From: Roseobacter sp.
Lineage (GTDB): Bacteria > Pseudomonadota > Alphaproteobacteria > Rhodobacterales > Rhodobacteraceae
NCBI GenBank assembly: GCA_018500125.2
Contig: JAHBAM020000105.1
Location: forward strand, 1-42,515
Reading direction: 5' to 3'
DNA: 42,515 nucleotides
The translations under genes were made by a program, and so were the position numbers. The stretch's first letter is position 1; the number at the start of each line of letters is the position of its first letter. The notes below the pieces were generated by a model, which saw only the letters and a list, made by a program, of their open reading frames with translations, was not told where the DNA came from and made no database searches. Shown here one piece after another: positions 20,170-30,434 of the stretch.

Positions 20170-22311
20170 ATGACCAAGCGTGTGGACCGAGCCGGATTGA
20201 GCGTAGACGCAACGCTTGCCCGCTTTCTGGAAGAAGCGGCCCTTCCCGACACGGGCGTGAGTGCCGAGCATTTTTGGAGCGGGTTTGCCGATTTGCTGGC
20301 TGATTTGACGCCCCAGAACCGCGCCTTGCTTGAGACGCGCGAGCGGCTGCAAGGCAAGATAGACGCCTGGCATATCGCACATCGCGGCGCGGCCCATGAC
20401 CATGAGGCTTACAAAGCCTTTCTGAGCGAGATCGGGTATTTGTGCCCTGAGGGCGAGGATTTTGAGATTGAGACTCAAAATGTCGACCCCGAGATCGCCA
20501 CCATTCCCGGCCCGCAGCTTGTGGTTCCAATCACCAATGCGCGCTATGCGCTCAATGCGGCCAATGCGCGATGGGGCAGTCTTTATGATGCGCTCTATGG
20601 CACGGATGCTATGGGCTCGACGCCCCCGCCCGGCGGCTATGAGCGCGGGCGCGGTGCGCGGGTTGTGGCGCGGGCGCGGGTCTTTCTGGATGAGGCGTTT
20701 CCGGTGGAGGGCACATCGCACGCCGATGCGCGGCGCTATCATGTGCAGGAGGGGCGGCTTCTGGTGGACGACAGGCCGCTGCAAAACCCCGAGAAATTTG
20801 TAGGCTACAAAGGGAACCCGAAAGCGCCCGATGCAATCTTGTTGAAGAACAACGGCTTGCACGTCGAGCTTGTGTTTGATCGTGCGCATCCGATTGGCAG
20901 CCACGATCAGGCGTTGCTGGCGGATGTGCAGCTGGAGAGCGCTTTGTCGGCGATTATGGATTGCGAAGATTCGGTGGCGTGCGTGGATGGCGAGGACAAG
21001 ACTCTCGCCTATTCGAACTGGCTTGGCCTGATGAAGGGGGATCTTGCTGCCGATGTGGTCAAGGGCGGCAAGACCCTGAGCCGGCGTCTTGCGCAGGACC
21101 GCCACTATACGGCGCCGGACGGAGGCGACCTTGTCCTGAAGGGGCGGGCCTTGATGTGGGTGCGCAATGTCGGGCATTTGATGACCAATCCAGCGATCCT
21201 TGATCCGCAGGGCAATGAAGTCTTTGAAGGGCTTATGGATGCACTGGTCACCACGTTGATTGCGATGCATGACCTTAAGCGCGAGAGTGGCAACTCTGTG
21301 CATGGGTCGGTTTATGTGGTGAAGCCGAAGATGCACGGGCCTGAAGAGGTGGCCTTTGCCGAGGCGGTCTTTGCGCGCGTCGAGAGCGTGCTCGGGCTGC
21401 CGGCCAATACGGTGAAGATCGGGGTGATGGACGAAGAGCGCCGCACCTCTGTCAACCTCAAGGAATGTATCCGCGCCGCGAAATCGCGGATTGCCTTTAT
21501 CAACACGGGCTTTCTGGACCGCACGGGCGACGAAATCCACACCTCGATGGAAGCCGGCCCGTTCAGCCGCAAGGATTTCATCAAACGCAAGGGCTGGATC
21601 GGGGCCTATGAGAACCTCAATGTCGACATCGGCCTTGAGTGTGGCCTTTCGGGCAAAGCCCAGATTGGCAAGGGGATGTGGGCGATGCCTGATATGATGG
21701 CGGCCATGCTGGAACAAAAGATCGAGCATCCGAAAGCGGGGGCCACCTGTGCTTGGGTTCCCTCGCCAACGGCGGCAACGCTTCATGCGCTGCACTATCA
21801 CAAGATCGATGTGCTGGCGGTGCAGGCCAAGCTGCGCAGTGGCGGGCGGCGTGCCCATGTTGACGGGATTTTGGACATACCCTTGGCGACCTATCGCCGC
21901 TGGACCAAAGCGCAGATCACGCGGGAAGTGGAAAACAACGCCCAAGGCATTCTCGGCTATGTGGTGCGCTGGGTCGATCAGGGCGTGGGCTGTTCGAAAG
22001 TGCCGGATATAAACGATATCGGCTTGATGGAAGACCGTGCGACCTGCCGCATTTCGGCGCAAGCTCTGGCGAACTGGCTGCACCATTCGGTGGTGGATGC
22101 GCAGGATGTGATGGCGGCGATGCGCAAGATGGCCGCTGTGGTTGATGCACAGAACGCCGGTGATGCGGCCTATACGCCGATGGCCCCGAGCTTTGAGGGG
22201 ATCGCGTTTCAGGCGGCCTGTGATCTGGTCTTCAAGGGCCGCACGCAGCCCTCAGGCTATACCGAGCCGGTGCTCCATGCGCGTCGCCTTGAGCTGAAGG
22301 CCTCGCTCTAA
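20170..22311 (+). CDS. glcB: Malate synthase G
   Basis: [82 protein letters not shown]. Confidence 0.98.
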   Translation: MTKRVDRAGLSVDATLARFLEEAALPDTGVSAEHFWSGFADLLADLTPQNRALLETRERLQGKIDAWHIAHRGAAHDHEAYKAFLSEIGYLCPEGEDFEIETQNVDPEIATIPGPQLVVPITNARYALNAANARWGSLYDALYGTDAMGSTPPPGGYERGRGARVVARARVFLDEAFPVEGTSHADARRYHVQEGRLLVDDRPLQNPEKFVGYKGNPKAPDAILLKNNGLHVELVFDRAHPIGSHDQALLADVQLESALSAIMDCEDSVACVDGEDKTLAYSNWLGLMKGDLAADVVKGGKTLSRRLAQDRHYTAPDGGDLVLKGRALMWVRNVGHLMTNPAILDPQGNEVFEGLMDALVTTLIAMHDLKRESGNSVHGSVYVVKPKMHGPEEVAFAEAVFARVESVLGLPANTVKIGVMDEERRTSVNLKECIRAAKSRIAFINTGFLDRTGDEIHTSMEAGPFSRKDFIKRKGWIGAYENLNVDIGLECGLSGKAQIGKGMWAMPDMMAAMLEQKIEHPKAGATCAWVPSPTAATLHALHYHKIDVLAVQAKLRSGGRRAHVDGILDIPLATYRRWTKAQITREVENNAQGILGYVVRWVDQGVGCSKVPDINDIGLMEDRATCRISAQALANWLHHSVVDAQDVMAAMRKMAAVVDAQNAGDAAYTPMAPSFEGIAFQAACDLVFKGRTQPSGYTEPVLHARRLELKASL

Positions 22312-23639
22312 GCGACGGCCTTCACGGCCAGAGCAAAGGCGCGCGCCTCTGCGGGCGCGCGGCCGAGCTGGGCTTTGGCGTCAAACACATCCTTGATGTC
22401 AAGCGCGGGGAACTGCGCGGCTGTGACCTCTGCGAGCGATTTGCCGCTGCTGAGAGCGCTGGCGCACAGCTCTTTTGTTTTGAGCTGGGCTTCGGGGCGC
22501 GGCAGTGTGGCGCTCAGCGCAAAAGACAGGGCTTCGGCAAAGATAAGGCCCTGACCGCTCTCAAGGGTTGCGCTCATTTGGGCGCTGTTGGGCGTGAGCT
22601 TGGCGGCCATCTGGTGGGCGTGGCCAAGGGCTGCGCCCGTGCCCAGAACGAGCTGGGGCAGGGTCAGCCACTCGGTGATCCAGGCGCCACCGTCGCGCTG
22701 TTGGGCGTGTTGGGCGCTGGCTTGCAGGCTGCAATTGAGCGCCGTGACATGGCGCGCCAAACCGGTGATCACACCTGCGGACACCGGGTTTTGCTTTTGG
22801 GGCATGGTTGAGGAGCTGCCCGCACCGCCAAGGGTCACTTCGGCGCGCTCTGTCATGGTCAGCTCTGACAGATCGGCTGCCATTTTGCCCAATGCGTTGC
22901 TGAGGCGCGTGGCCCAAGACGCCAGCCAGACGATCGGGGTTCTGTCGCTGTGCCAGCTGCGGGCCGGATCATGCAGGCCGAGGGCCGCGGCGAGGGCGGC
23001 GCGCGTATCGCTCGCTTTGGGGCCGAGTGCGCTGCTTGTGCCGGCTGCGCCGGAGAGCGACACCCAGAAGGCCGTCTCGCGGGCGGCGTCAAACTCTGCG
23101 GCGAGCGCGCAGAGCGGCTGGCCCCATGCGGCGACAACCGCGCCAAAGCTTGTCGGTGTGGCGTGTTGGCCCCAGGTGCGCCCTGCCATTGGCGTTTCGG
23201 CGTGTTTTTCGGCGAGCGCAGCAAGATTTGCCAGATGGTCTTTCACGGTGGTTTGGATGTGCTCAAAGGCGCGCTTGAGACGCAGCATGAGCGCGGTGTC
23301 CAGAATATCCTGCGAGGTTGCGCCCCAATGCAAATACTGCGCGTGTTCGGGGGCTTCCAGTGTTTTGCGCAGAGCAGCGAGAAACGCGGGGATGCTGACG
23401 CCGTTTTGGGCTGTGGCGGCGGCCAGTCCTGCGGGGTCAACCTGCACTTCCATTGCCGCCCGATGCAGAAATGCACCGCTGGTCTGCGGGATGACGCCCA
23501 GATCGCCTTGGACTTTGGCCAGAGCGCCTTCCACAAGCAGGAGCGCGCGCATCTCGGCGCTGTCTGTGAACAGCGCGGCAAGTGGGCCTGTGTCAAAGAG
23601 TTTGGCGAGGTGTTGGCTGTCAAAGGCGGAAGCGGCCAT
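22308..23639 (-). CDS. pcaB: 3-carboxy-cis,cis-muconate cycloisomerase (fumarase/aspartase superfamily)
   Basis: Superfamily signature [12 protein letters not shown]; overlaps pcaD-like gene. Confidence 0.9.
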   Translation of the reverse strand: MAASAFDSQHLAKLFDTGPLAALFTDSAEMRALLLVEGALAKVQGDLGVIPQTSGAFLHRAAMEVQVDPAGLAAATAQNGVSIPAFLAALRKTLEAPEHAQYLHWGATSQDILDTALMLRLKRAFEHIQTTVKDHLANLAALAEKHAETPMAGRTWGQHATPTSFGAVVAAWGQPLCALAAEFDAARETAFWVSLSGAAGTSSALGPKASDTRAALAAALGLHDPARSWHSDRTPIVWLASWATRLSNALGKMAADLSELTMTERAEVTLGGAGSSSTMPQKQNPVSAGVITGLARHVTALNCSLQASAQHAQQRDGGAWITEWLTLPQLVLGTGAALGHAHQMAAKLTPNSAQMSATLESGQGLIFAEALSFALSATLPRPEAQLKTKELCASALSSGKSLAEVTAAQFPALDIKDVFDAKAQLGRAPAEARAFALAVKAVA

Positions 23640-24460
23640 CAGATATGTCCGATCTCTGTTAGGAAATTTGTGAGCAGTTTGGCATAGGCTTCGGGTTGTT
23701 CCACGCAGGGCAGATGTCCGGCGCGGCGGATGATTTCAAACCGCGAGCCGGGGATGAGCGCCGCGGTTTCGGCCACGAGATCTGGCGGGGTGGAGCCGTC
23801 TTCGGACCCGGCAATCGCCAGTGTGGGCAGGCGCAGCCCTGATGTGGGCGTGATAAAGTCGGTGCCGGCAATGGCGGCGGAACAGCCTGTATACCCCGCT
23901 CGCGGTTGGCGGATCAGCATATTGCGCCAAGCGCTGAATTCGGGTGTTTGCCGGAAGGCGGGGGCAAACCAGCGCTCAAGGATGCTGTCGGCCAAAGCCT
24001 CGATCCCGCCTGCGTTGACCGCCTCGATCCGATCCTGCCACATCTGGCGGGTGCCGATTTTGGCTCCGGTGTTGGAGAGCACCATGGCGCGCATCAGATC
24101 AAGGCGTTTCACGGCCAGCCCCTGCGCAATCATTCCGCCGATCGAGAGGCCGACAAAGACGCAGTCTTTTACGGCAAGATAATCCAGCAGGTTTTCGGCA
24201 TCGCGCACCAATGTGCCCATGGAATAGGGCGCATCAGGGCCATCAGACAGGCCATGGCCGCGCTTGTCATAGCGGATCAGGCGCAGGCCCTTGGGCAGAT
24301 AGGGCAAGACAGCGTCCCAAAGGCGCAGATCGGTGCCAAGAGAATTGGCGAAGACCACGGCAGGCCCGTCTTTGGGGCCTTCGTCTTTGTAATGCAGGCG
24401 GATATCGCCAAGATCGGCTATGGTCATCGGGGTCTCTCCGCTCTGCGCTGAGGGTGTCAT
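23639..24460 (-). CDS. pcaD: 3-oxoadipate enol-lactonase (alpha/beta hydrolase)
   Basis: FVGLSIGGMIAQGLA nucleophile elbow, LIRYDKRGHGLSD, overlapping TGATG junction with pcaB. Confidence 0.88.
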   Translation of the reverse strand: MTPSAQSGETPMTIADLGDIRLHYKDEGPKDGPAVVFANSLGTDLRLWDAVLPYLPKGLRLIRYDKRGHGLSDGPDAPYSMGTLVRDAENLLDYLAVKDCVFVGLSIGGMIAQGLAVKRLDLMRAMVLSNTGAKIGTRQMWQDRIEAVNAGGIEALADSILERWFAPAFRQTPEFSAWRNMLIRQPRAGYTGCSAAIAGTDFITPTSGLRLPTLAIAGSEDGSTPPDLVAETAALIPGSRFEIIRRAGHLPCVEQPEAYAKLLTNFLTEIGHI

Positions 24461-24527
24461 GGTCTGGCTGTTTCATACACTTGCCCGGCGCAGGAGGCCA
24501 AGCCCCCGTTTGCAGGGCGGGCTTGCA

Positions 24528-25499
24528 TCAACCGAGCGTGGCAAGCGCTTTTTGAAAGACCGGCTCATCGACATTGCCGCCTGTTGCCACGGCGATCACG
24601 GCGGGGGCGTCGGTTTTGTCGGCATGAAACAGCGCGGCTGCAAGGCCCACGGCGCCGCCCGGTTCGATGACAATCTTGAGGCGCTGGAACGCCTGTGCCA
24701 TGGCCCGGAGCGCCTCCTCTTCGCGGACAACAATCCCGGCGCCGCAATGCTCGGCCATGATCGGGAAGGTTATATCGCCCGGCTGCGGGGTGATGATCGC
24801 ATCACAGAGCGACCCTGTCAGCTCAGCGTTGCGCTCTATTTTGCCGGTGGCCAGAGAGCGCGTCACATCGTCAAAGCCCTCAGGCTCACAGGGGCGGACC
24901 TTGAAGCCCGGTGCCTCGGCTGCGAGGGCAAGGGCGATACCCGAGGTCAGCCCGCCGCCGCCACAACAGACCAACACCTCGGCCTCATGCACGCCCAAGT
25001 CGGCGGCTTGTGCAGCAATCTCAAGGCCTGTCGTGCCTTGGCCGGCGATGACAAGAGGCTCGTCATAGGGCTTGATCAGGGTCAGGCCGCGCTCGGCCGC
25101 GAGGCGCGCACCGATGGCGTCGCGGTCTTCTGTGGCGCGGTCATAGAGCACAACCTCGGCCCCGAGAGCGCGGGTGTTTTCGATTTTGAGCTTTGGTGCG
25201 TCTGCGGGCATGATGATCACGGCGCTGACACCGTGAAGGGCGGCTGCATAGGCAACGCCTTGAGCGTGGTTGCCCGAGGAGAAGGCGATCACCCCGTTTT
25301 TGCGCCGCTCTTCGGGCAGGCCAGACAGGGCCGACCAGCCGCCGCGAAACTTGAAGGAGCCGGTATGCTGAAGGCATTCGGCTTTGACAAAGACGGGCTT
25401 GCCCGCGATGGCGTCAAGAAACGGCGAGGAGAGGAGCGGGGTGCGGCGCGCGTGGCCGTCAAGGCGGGTTGCGGCGGCGCGGATCATGTCGATGTTCAT
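24528..25499 (-). CDS. PLP-dependent threonine/serine dehydratase
   Basis: KAECLQHTGSFKFRGG PLP-lysine motif, FSSGNHAQGVA, CCGGGGLTSGIAL. Confidence 0.92.
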   Translation of the reverse strand: MNIDMIRAAATRLDGHARRTPLLSSPFLDAIAGKPVFVKAECLQHTGSFKFRGGWSALSGLPEERRKNGVIAFSSGNHAQGVAYAAALHGVSAVIIMPADAPKLKIENTRALGAEVVLYDRATEDRDAIGARLAAERGLTLIKPYDEPLVIAGQGTTGLEIAAQAADLGVHEAEVLVCCGGGGLTSGIALALAAEAPGFKVRPCEPEGFDDVTRSLATGKIERNAELTGSLCDAIITPQPGDITFPIMAEHCGAGIVVREEEALRAMAQAFQRLKIVIEPGGAVGLAAALFHADKTDAPAVIAVATGGNVDEPVFQKALATLG

Positions 25500-26314
25500 A
25501 GGCGTTTTGCCCATTGGAGCAGCGCATCCAGCGCGGCGGGTTCGTCGAGGTAGGGCACATGGCCGCGATCAGGGACCACAGCGGCGATCATATCGGGGCG
25601 CATGGCGCGCATTTTGGCGAAAGTGTCGGCACTGAGCAGCGTGGAGTTTGCTCCGCGTAGGGCCGCGATAGGCAGCTCCGAGAGGGCCTCAAACAGCGGC
25701 CACAGATCGGGCAGCTCGCTGTCGAGCGCTGCAACAACGCCCTCGCGCAGGGCGGGATCATACGTCAGCTCGAGGCCCGTGTCGCCTTGGGTGAAGAGTC
25801 GCGAAATTTCCTCGCGAAAGCGGCTGGTCGGGACATTGTCAAAGCCCTGTGCCAGATCGGGCCAGACGTTGAGCAGGCTGTCAAAATCCTTGAAGGCGGG
25901 CTTTTTGCCGATCACCTGTGCGATTTTTTCAAGGCCGTGGCGGGCCAGCTCGGGGCCGACATCATTGAGCGCCACCCCAAGCAGGCGCGACTTGGCTGTC
26001 GCGGCCAGTGTCATGGCGATCAGCCCGCCACGGGAGGTGCCAAGAATCGCGGCTTTGGGCAGGGCGAGATGGTCCATCAGCTCGACCACATCGCGGCTTT
26101 CCGTTAGGGGCGTATAGGTGCTTGGATCGGCCCAGCCCGACAGCCCGCGACCGCGGTAGTCCAGACGAATGAGGCGCATATGCGACAGGTGGGGCGCGAC
26201 AAAATCAAAGTCGCGCATGGTGCGGGTGAGGCCGGGCAGGCACAGGAGGGGAAGGCCCTCGCCCTCGTCTTCGTAATAAAGCGAGGTCCCGTCTGAGGCC
26301 TTGAACCTAGGCAT
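25496..26314 (-). CDS. Alpha/beta hydrolase
   Basis: LIRLDYRGRGLSGWAD, LGTSRGGLIAMTLA nucleophile elbow, C-terminal DRGHVPYLDEP. Confidence 0.9.
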   Translation of the reverse strand: MPRFKASDGTSLYYEDEGEGLPLLCLPGLTRTMRDFDFVAPHLSHMRLIRLDYRGRGLSGWADPSTYTPLTESRDVVELMDHLALPKAAILGTSRGGLIAMTLAATAKSRLLGVALNDVGPELARHGLEKIAQVIGKKPAFKDFDSLLNVWPDLAQGFDNVPTSRFREEISRLFTQGDTGLELTYDPALREGVVAALDSELPDLWPLFEALSELPIAALRGANSTLLSADTFAKMRAMRPDMIAAVVPDRGHVPYLDEPAALDALLQWAKRL

Positions 26315-27005
26315 GGTTGCGCCCGGCGACCAGCTCGGGAAGCGCTTTCAGATCGCTCAGGATATGGGCCGGCCTGCCGGGCAGGCGATCCATCGGAAGG
26401 CCGGTGCGGTTGACCCAGACGGTTTCAAAGCCAAACGACGTCGCGCAGGCGGCGTCCCATCCGTTGGAGGAGACAAAGATAACCTCACGGGGCTGTGTGC
26501 CGAGGCGTGCTTCAACCAGTTGGTAGACCTTTGCGGAGGGTTTGAAAACGCCGACATCCTGAACCGAGAGAACGGCGTCAAACTGGCCTGACAGGCCCGC
26601 AGAGGAGACTGCGCCATTGAGCATATCGGGGGAGCCGTTGGAGAGAATAGCGGTTTGAAGACCCGCCTCGCGCAGCCTGCGCAGCATTTCGGGGACTTCG
26701 GCATAGGCCGAGAGCGACCAATACAGCTGCAAGAGCCGCTCGCGCAGATCGGGATTGCCGTGAAGGCCTGTAGCCTCGAGCGCCCAGTCAAGGCCATCGG
26801 CTGTCACCTGCCAGAAATCGGTATGCTCGCCGGTGACGGCGCGCAGCCAGGTATATTGCAGCTGTTTGTCGCGCCAGTGTGCGGCGAGGCTTTGCCATGT
26901 TTTGGCCAACTCGGGAAAGGCGGGGTCTGCCGCGGCCTCTCGGGCGGCGGCTGTGACGTCAAAAAGAGTTCCGTAGGCGTCAAAAACGCAGGCTTTGATC
27001 GGCAT
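26307..27005 (-). CDS. Haloacid dehalogenase, type II (HAD superfamily)
   Basis: CVFDAYGTLFDV, AILSNGSPDML, KPSAKVYQL, FVSSNGWDAACATSFGF; start MPIKACVFDAYG. Confidence 0.93.
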   Translation of the reverse strand: MPIKACVFDAYGTLFDVTAAAREAAADPAFPELAKTWQSLAAHWRDKQLQYTWLRAVTGEHTDFWQVTADGLDWALEATGLHGNPDLRERLLQLYWSLSAYAEVPEMLRRLREAGLQTAILSNGSPDMLNGAVSSAGLSGQFDAVLSVQDVGVFKPSAKVYQLVEARLGTQPREVIFVSSNGWDAACATSFGFETVWVNRTGLPMDRLPGRPAHILSDLKALPELVAGRNHA

Positions 27006-27176
27006 CACATTTCCCCTCGTGATTTTTTTGGCGAGAGTGGGCGAGGGGGGCAGAAAGGTCAATGGCGCTGGCTGTTTGCAATCATGGGATTTGGCGTTTA
27101 GTTTATCTGCGAGCCTGAGAACCTGCGCAGCTGGCGCGGCCTCTAAATTCATTTCCCAATCAGAACTGGACACGCG

Positions 27177-27605
27177 ATGAGCGAAGTAAAAAGCGGTGAT
27201 ACCGTACGCATTCACTATACTGGAACCTTGAGCGACGGCTCGGTTTTTGATTCGAGCCAAGGCAAGGACCCGCTCGAGTTTGTGGTTGGGTCAGGCCAGA
27301 TCATCCCCGGTCTGGATGTGGCGTTGCCCGGTATGAAAGTCGGTGAGGAAAAGCGCGTCGAGATTGCCAGCGACGATGCTTACGGCCCCCATCACCCCGA
27401 AGCGCGCCAAGCGGTGCCGCGTGGCGAAATTCCTGCGGATATTCCGCTGGAGATCGGCCTGCAGCTTCAGGCGAAAAACGAGCGGGGCGAGATCATGCCC
27501 CTCACGGTGGCAGAGATCACCGATGAGACGGTTGTTCTGGATGCCAACCACCCGCTTGCCGGCAAGGATTTGACATTCGAGATCGAGCTTGTCTCGGTGA
27601 GCTAA
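27177..27605 (+). CDS. FKBP-type peptidyl-prolyl isomerase (SlyD-like)
   Basis: VRIHYTGTLSDGSVFDSSQGKDPLEFVVGSGQIIPGLDVALPGMKVGEEKRVEI, NHPLAGKDLTFEIELV. Confidence 0.96.
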   Translation: MSEVKSGDTVRIHYTGTLSDGSVFDSSQGKDPLEFVVGSGQIIPGLDVALPGMKVGEEKRVEIASDDAYGPHHPEARQAVPRGEIPADIPLEIGLQLQAKNERGEIMPLTVAEITDETVVLDANHPLAGKDLTFEIELVSVS

Positions 27606-27613
27606 GCGATGTC

Positions 27614-27639
27614 GGGCGGGTTTGAAACAAAACCCGCCC
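27614..27639. terminator. Stem-loop downstream of the FKBP gene
   Basis: GGGCGGGTTT-GAAACA-AAACCCGCCC perfect 10-bp stem, but no T-tract after it. Confidence 0.5.
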
Positions 27640-27720
27640 AAGTCTCGCGAAACCTTGATTGGTGGGTGAGAGCCTCTTTGCGCTATACCTCAACGACCAG
27701 AGGCGCAAAGGAGAAGCCCG

Positions 27721-28449
27721 ATGTGGCGCAGCATTACATTTGTTATCCTGATGCTTGCGGGGTTTGCCGCCTCTGCCAAGGCTGAGGACAACCGGCTTGT
27801 TGTGGTCGAGCTTTTCACCTCGCAGGGCTGTTCGAGCTGCCCGCCGGCGGACGCTTTCTTGCATGAGCTGGCGGCGCGGGAGGATGTGCTCGCGCTCGGA
27901 CTTCACGTGGATTATTGGGATTATATCGGCTGGACCGATGTGTTTGGCCAAAAGGCCCATTCGGACCGTCAGCGCGCCTATGCCCGTGTCGGCGGGCGGC
28001 GCTCTGTTTATACGCCCCAGATGGTTGTTCAGGGCGAGCAGCATATTGTCGGCAACCACCCCGTCGAAGTGAACCGCCTGATCCGGCGTCATCAGGCAGA
28101 CGCCGCCAAGGCGCGCCTGACGGTGGTGCGCGAGGCCGGGCTGCTGCGCATTGCAGCGCAGGCAGAAACACCGGCACAAACACAAACACAAGCGCAGGGG
28201 CGTGGCGAGCCTGTGGCTGTGCTGATGGTGCGGTATGTGCCCCGCGCTGTGACTCAGATCCAGCGGGGAGAAAACGCGGGGCTTGAGATCGCATATGCCA
28301 ATATCGTGACAGACATCAAACTGCTCGACGTCTGGGATATGACGCGCCCCTATGAGGCCAGAGTGCCGCTGAGCGGGCCAGAGCGCGCCGCAATCATTGT
28401 GCAGGCGCGCGGGCATGGTCCGATTGTGGCTGCGGCGCGCGCCGATTGA
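27721..28449 (+). CDS. DUF1223 (thioredoxin-like) secreted protein
   Basis: Signal peptide, LFTSQGCSSCPPADAFLHEL, HVDYWDYIGWTDVF, RRSVYTPQMVVQG. Confidence 0.93.
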   Translation: MWRSITFVILMLAGFAASAKAEDNRLVVVELFTSQGCSSCPPADAFLHELAAREDVLALGLHVDYWDYIGWTDVFGQKAHSDRQRAYARVGGRRSVYTPQMVVQGEQHIVGNHPVEVNRLIRRHQADAAKARLTVVREAGLLRIAAQAETPAQTQTQAQGRGEPVAVLMVRYVPRAVTQIQRGENAGLEIAYANIVTDIKLLDVWDMTRPYEARVPLSGPERAAIIVQARGHGPIVAAARAD

Positions 28450-28515
28450 GGCCGGCTTTGGAGGCGGTGCGGGAGCCGGCTCGGGGATAGCGCGGGCCTG
28501 GGCGCGCCCGCTGCC

Positions 28516-29568
28516 TTATTCTGCCGGTTGAAAGCCCTCGATGAGCTGGCGCAGCCCGAAAGCGGCTCCGGCAAAAATTGCGGCGAAGGTGATCGGGGCT
28601 GAATAGCTCAGCGTGGAGAAGGCCGAGAGGCCCTGACCGACGGTGCAGCCCATGGCCAGAACCGCCCCGGCGCCCATACAGGCCGCCCCCAAGAGCTGGC
28701 GGCGCAACTCGCGCGGATCTTCACAGGCTTCCCAGCGGAAGTGGCCTTTGATGAGCGAGCCAATGAAGGCTCCGATAAGCACCCCGCCCACCGAGCCGAC
28801 CGCAAAAGACGGCAGGCCCGCGGAGGCTGTCATGGCAAAGAGCAAGGTTTCCCCAACAGGGGCGCTGAAGCTATGGGACACAACCGGATAAGCGCCAAAT
28901 CCGTGGGCCGTGATATAGCCCGAAGCGGCCCAGCCGCTGACGATTGCTGCGGCCACCACCAGCGCCCAGAAGGCTGAGGCCGGGCTTTTGCGAAAGGCCG
29001 GAGAGGCCAGCGAGGCGAGGGCGATCAGAAAGCCGATCGTCACCCCGAGCTTTGGCACGCCAAGACCTGTCTGTGCGGCGATAAAATGAACGATGCCGGG
29101 GGGCGCTGTGGCCTCTGTTTGAGGAAAGACCCAAATGCGCAGATAGGCGAGCGGGCCGGACAGCACCGCATAAGCCGAAACGCCCATCACCAGAACAATC
29201 ACAAAGGCACGCATATCGCCGCCGCCGAGCCGCGCCAGCGCGCCAAAGCCGCAGTTGCCCGCAAGGGCCATGCCATAGCCAAACATCAAGCCGCCAAGGA
29301 CCGAGGCAACGGGCATCCATGTGATGGACAGATAAAAGCTTTGCTCAAGCGCCACCATGCCCGCGCCGGAGAGCGCATATGTGCCCATGATCGCCGCGCC
29401 GATGGCAAGCCCCCACATCCGCAGGCGCAGGGTGTTGCCTCCGTAGAGCGCATCTTCAATCGCGCCGAGCGTGCAAAAGCGCCCGAGCCGGGCGGCAAGG
29501 CCGAGCAATACGCCGCCAAAAACGCCGGCCAGCGTCACAAAACTGCTTTCGGACAGTATATCAAGCAT
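28516..29568 (-). CDS. soxT: YeeE/YedE-family sulfur-compound transporter, SoxT-like
   Basis: Polytopic; GLAARLGRFCTLGAIEDALYGG, FGYGMALAGNCGFGALARLGGGDMRA, ACMGAGAVLAMGCTVGQGLSAFS; downstream of soxR. Confidence 0.88.
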   Translation of the reverse strand: MLDILSESSFVTLAGVFGGVLLGLAARLGRFCTLGAIEDALYGGNTLRLRMWGLAIGAAIMGTYALSGAGMVALEQSFYLSITWMPVASVLGGLMFGYGMALAGNCGFGALARLGGGDMRAFVIVLVMGVSAYAVLSGPLAYLRIWVFPQTEATAPPGIVHFIAAQTGLGVPKLGVTIGFLIALASLASPAFRKSPASAFWALVVAAAIVSGWAASGYITAHGFGAYPVVSHSFSAPVGETLLFAMTASAGLPSFAVGSVGGVLIGAFIGSLIKGHFRWEACEDPRELRRQLLGAACMGAGAVLAMGCTVGQGLSAFSTLSYSAPITFAAIFAGAAFGLRQLIEGFQPAE

Positions 29569-29600
29569 CTGCAACCCTCCCCAGTCACGATGCGGTGTGT

Positions 29601-29939
29601 TCAGCTATCGTCGTCGCAAAACAGCTCGTAGACAAGCTCCAAAATGCGTTTGGGACGATTGTCTGCCAGACGGTAGTATATCGCCTTGCCGTCGCGGCGC
29701 GGAATAACGAGGCCTTCCAGACGCAAGCGCGAGAGCTGCTGGCTCACGGCGGCCTGACGCGCGGAGAGCAGGCTTTCAAGCTCGGTCACCGACTTTTCTC
29801 CTGTCACGAGGTGACAGAGGATCATCAGGCGGCCTTCGTGACTGACTGTTTTGAGGAAGTTGGACGCCTTGGTGGCGTTGTCCATGAACTTGTCGATTTC
29901 TGCATCGCTCAGATCATCGGTGAATTGTGGAAGTCCCAT
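29601..29939 (-). CDS. soxR: ArsR-family transcriptional repressor SoxR (BigR/SqrR-like)
   Basis: wHTH VTELESLLSARQAAVSQQLSRLRLEGLVIPRRDGKAIYYRLAD; Cys at residues 42 and 108 of a 112-aa protein. Confidence 0.93.
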   Translation of the reverse strand: MGLPQFTDDLSDAEIDKFMDNATKASNFLKTVSHEGRLMILCHLVTGEKSVTELESLLSARQAAVSQQLSRLRLEGLVIPRRDGKAIYYRLADNRPKRILELVYELFCDDDS

Positions 29940-29978
29940 CGGGTATCCTTCTGCGCGGGACTTCGTGCCCCAAATTGT

Positions 29979-30362
29979 CTAATTGCTGGCAGCGGCGCCG
30001 TCAGGTTTTACATAGCTTGTTTTGGCCCTTAGCATCATTTCAAGCAGACCCCAAAAAAAATCTTCTCCGGGGTAGCCTTCAATCCGGCCGATTTCTTTGC
30101 CCTCATCTACCAGAATAAACGTCGGTGTGAACACAGGCTTGCGGGCGAAGTGCACATCCGCAGGAGGCCCATCTGCAATATTCACCAGACGCAAAGGGGC
30201 AAAAGCCCCTTCCGGTGTTTTGGGGTAGATCGGACCTATCTCGGCCAGCCACTTTTGGCAATAGTGGCAGCCTTTCTGCTCGACCATGATCAGTTCGACA
30301 GCAAGCGCCTGACTGGCCATGAAAAGAGAAAAAGCCACAAGGGAAAAAAACCGGGTGAGCAT
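29979..30362 (-). CDS. soxS: Periplasmic thioredoxin-like SoxS
   Basis: Signal peptide MLTRFFSLVAFSLFMASQALA; QKGCHYCQKWLAEIGPIYPKTPEG. Confidence 0.9.
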   Translation of the reverse strand: MLTRFFSLVAFSLFMASQALAVELIMVEQKGCHYCQKWLAEIGPIYPKTPEGAFAPLRLVNIADGPPADVHFARKPVFTPTFILVDEGKEIGRIEGYPGEDFFWGLLEMMLRAKTSYVKPDGAAASN

Positions 30363-30393
30363 CGCCACATCATTGACTGTTTGAATTACACAC

Positions 30394-30412
30394 AACATAA
30401 TCTGAATATGTT
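30394..30412. promoter_or_regulatory. Candidate operator palindrome in the soxS/soxV divergent promoter
   Basis: AACATAATCTGAATATGTT: 6-bp perfect arms AACATA/TATGTT plus internal TC/GA symmetry, 8 of 9 paired positions. Confidence 0.6.
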
Positions 30413-30434
30413 AATTTGACAAGGAGCGCGGGCC

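Noticed and set aside
20053-22086. 677-aa minus-strand ORF opposite glcB
   Set aside because: Antisense of a clear malate synthase G; composition typical of a GC-rich shadow frame
24420-25553. 377-aa plus-strand ORF opposite the dehydratase
   Set aside because: Antisense shadow; dehydratase has clear PLP motifs on the other strand
27006-27260. N-terminal extension of the HAD ORF (MARIKNRAV...)
   Set aside because: Overlaps the FKBP start; conserved HAD motif begins at MPIKACVFDAYG (27005)
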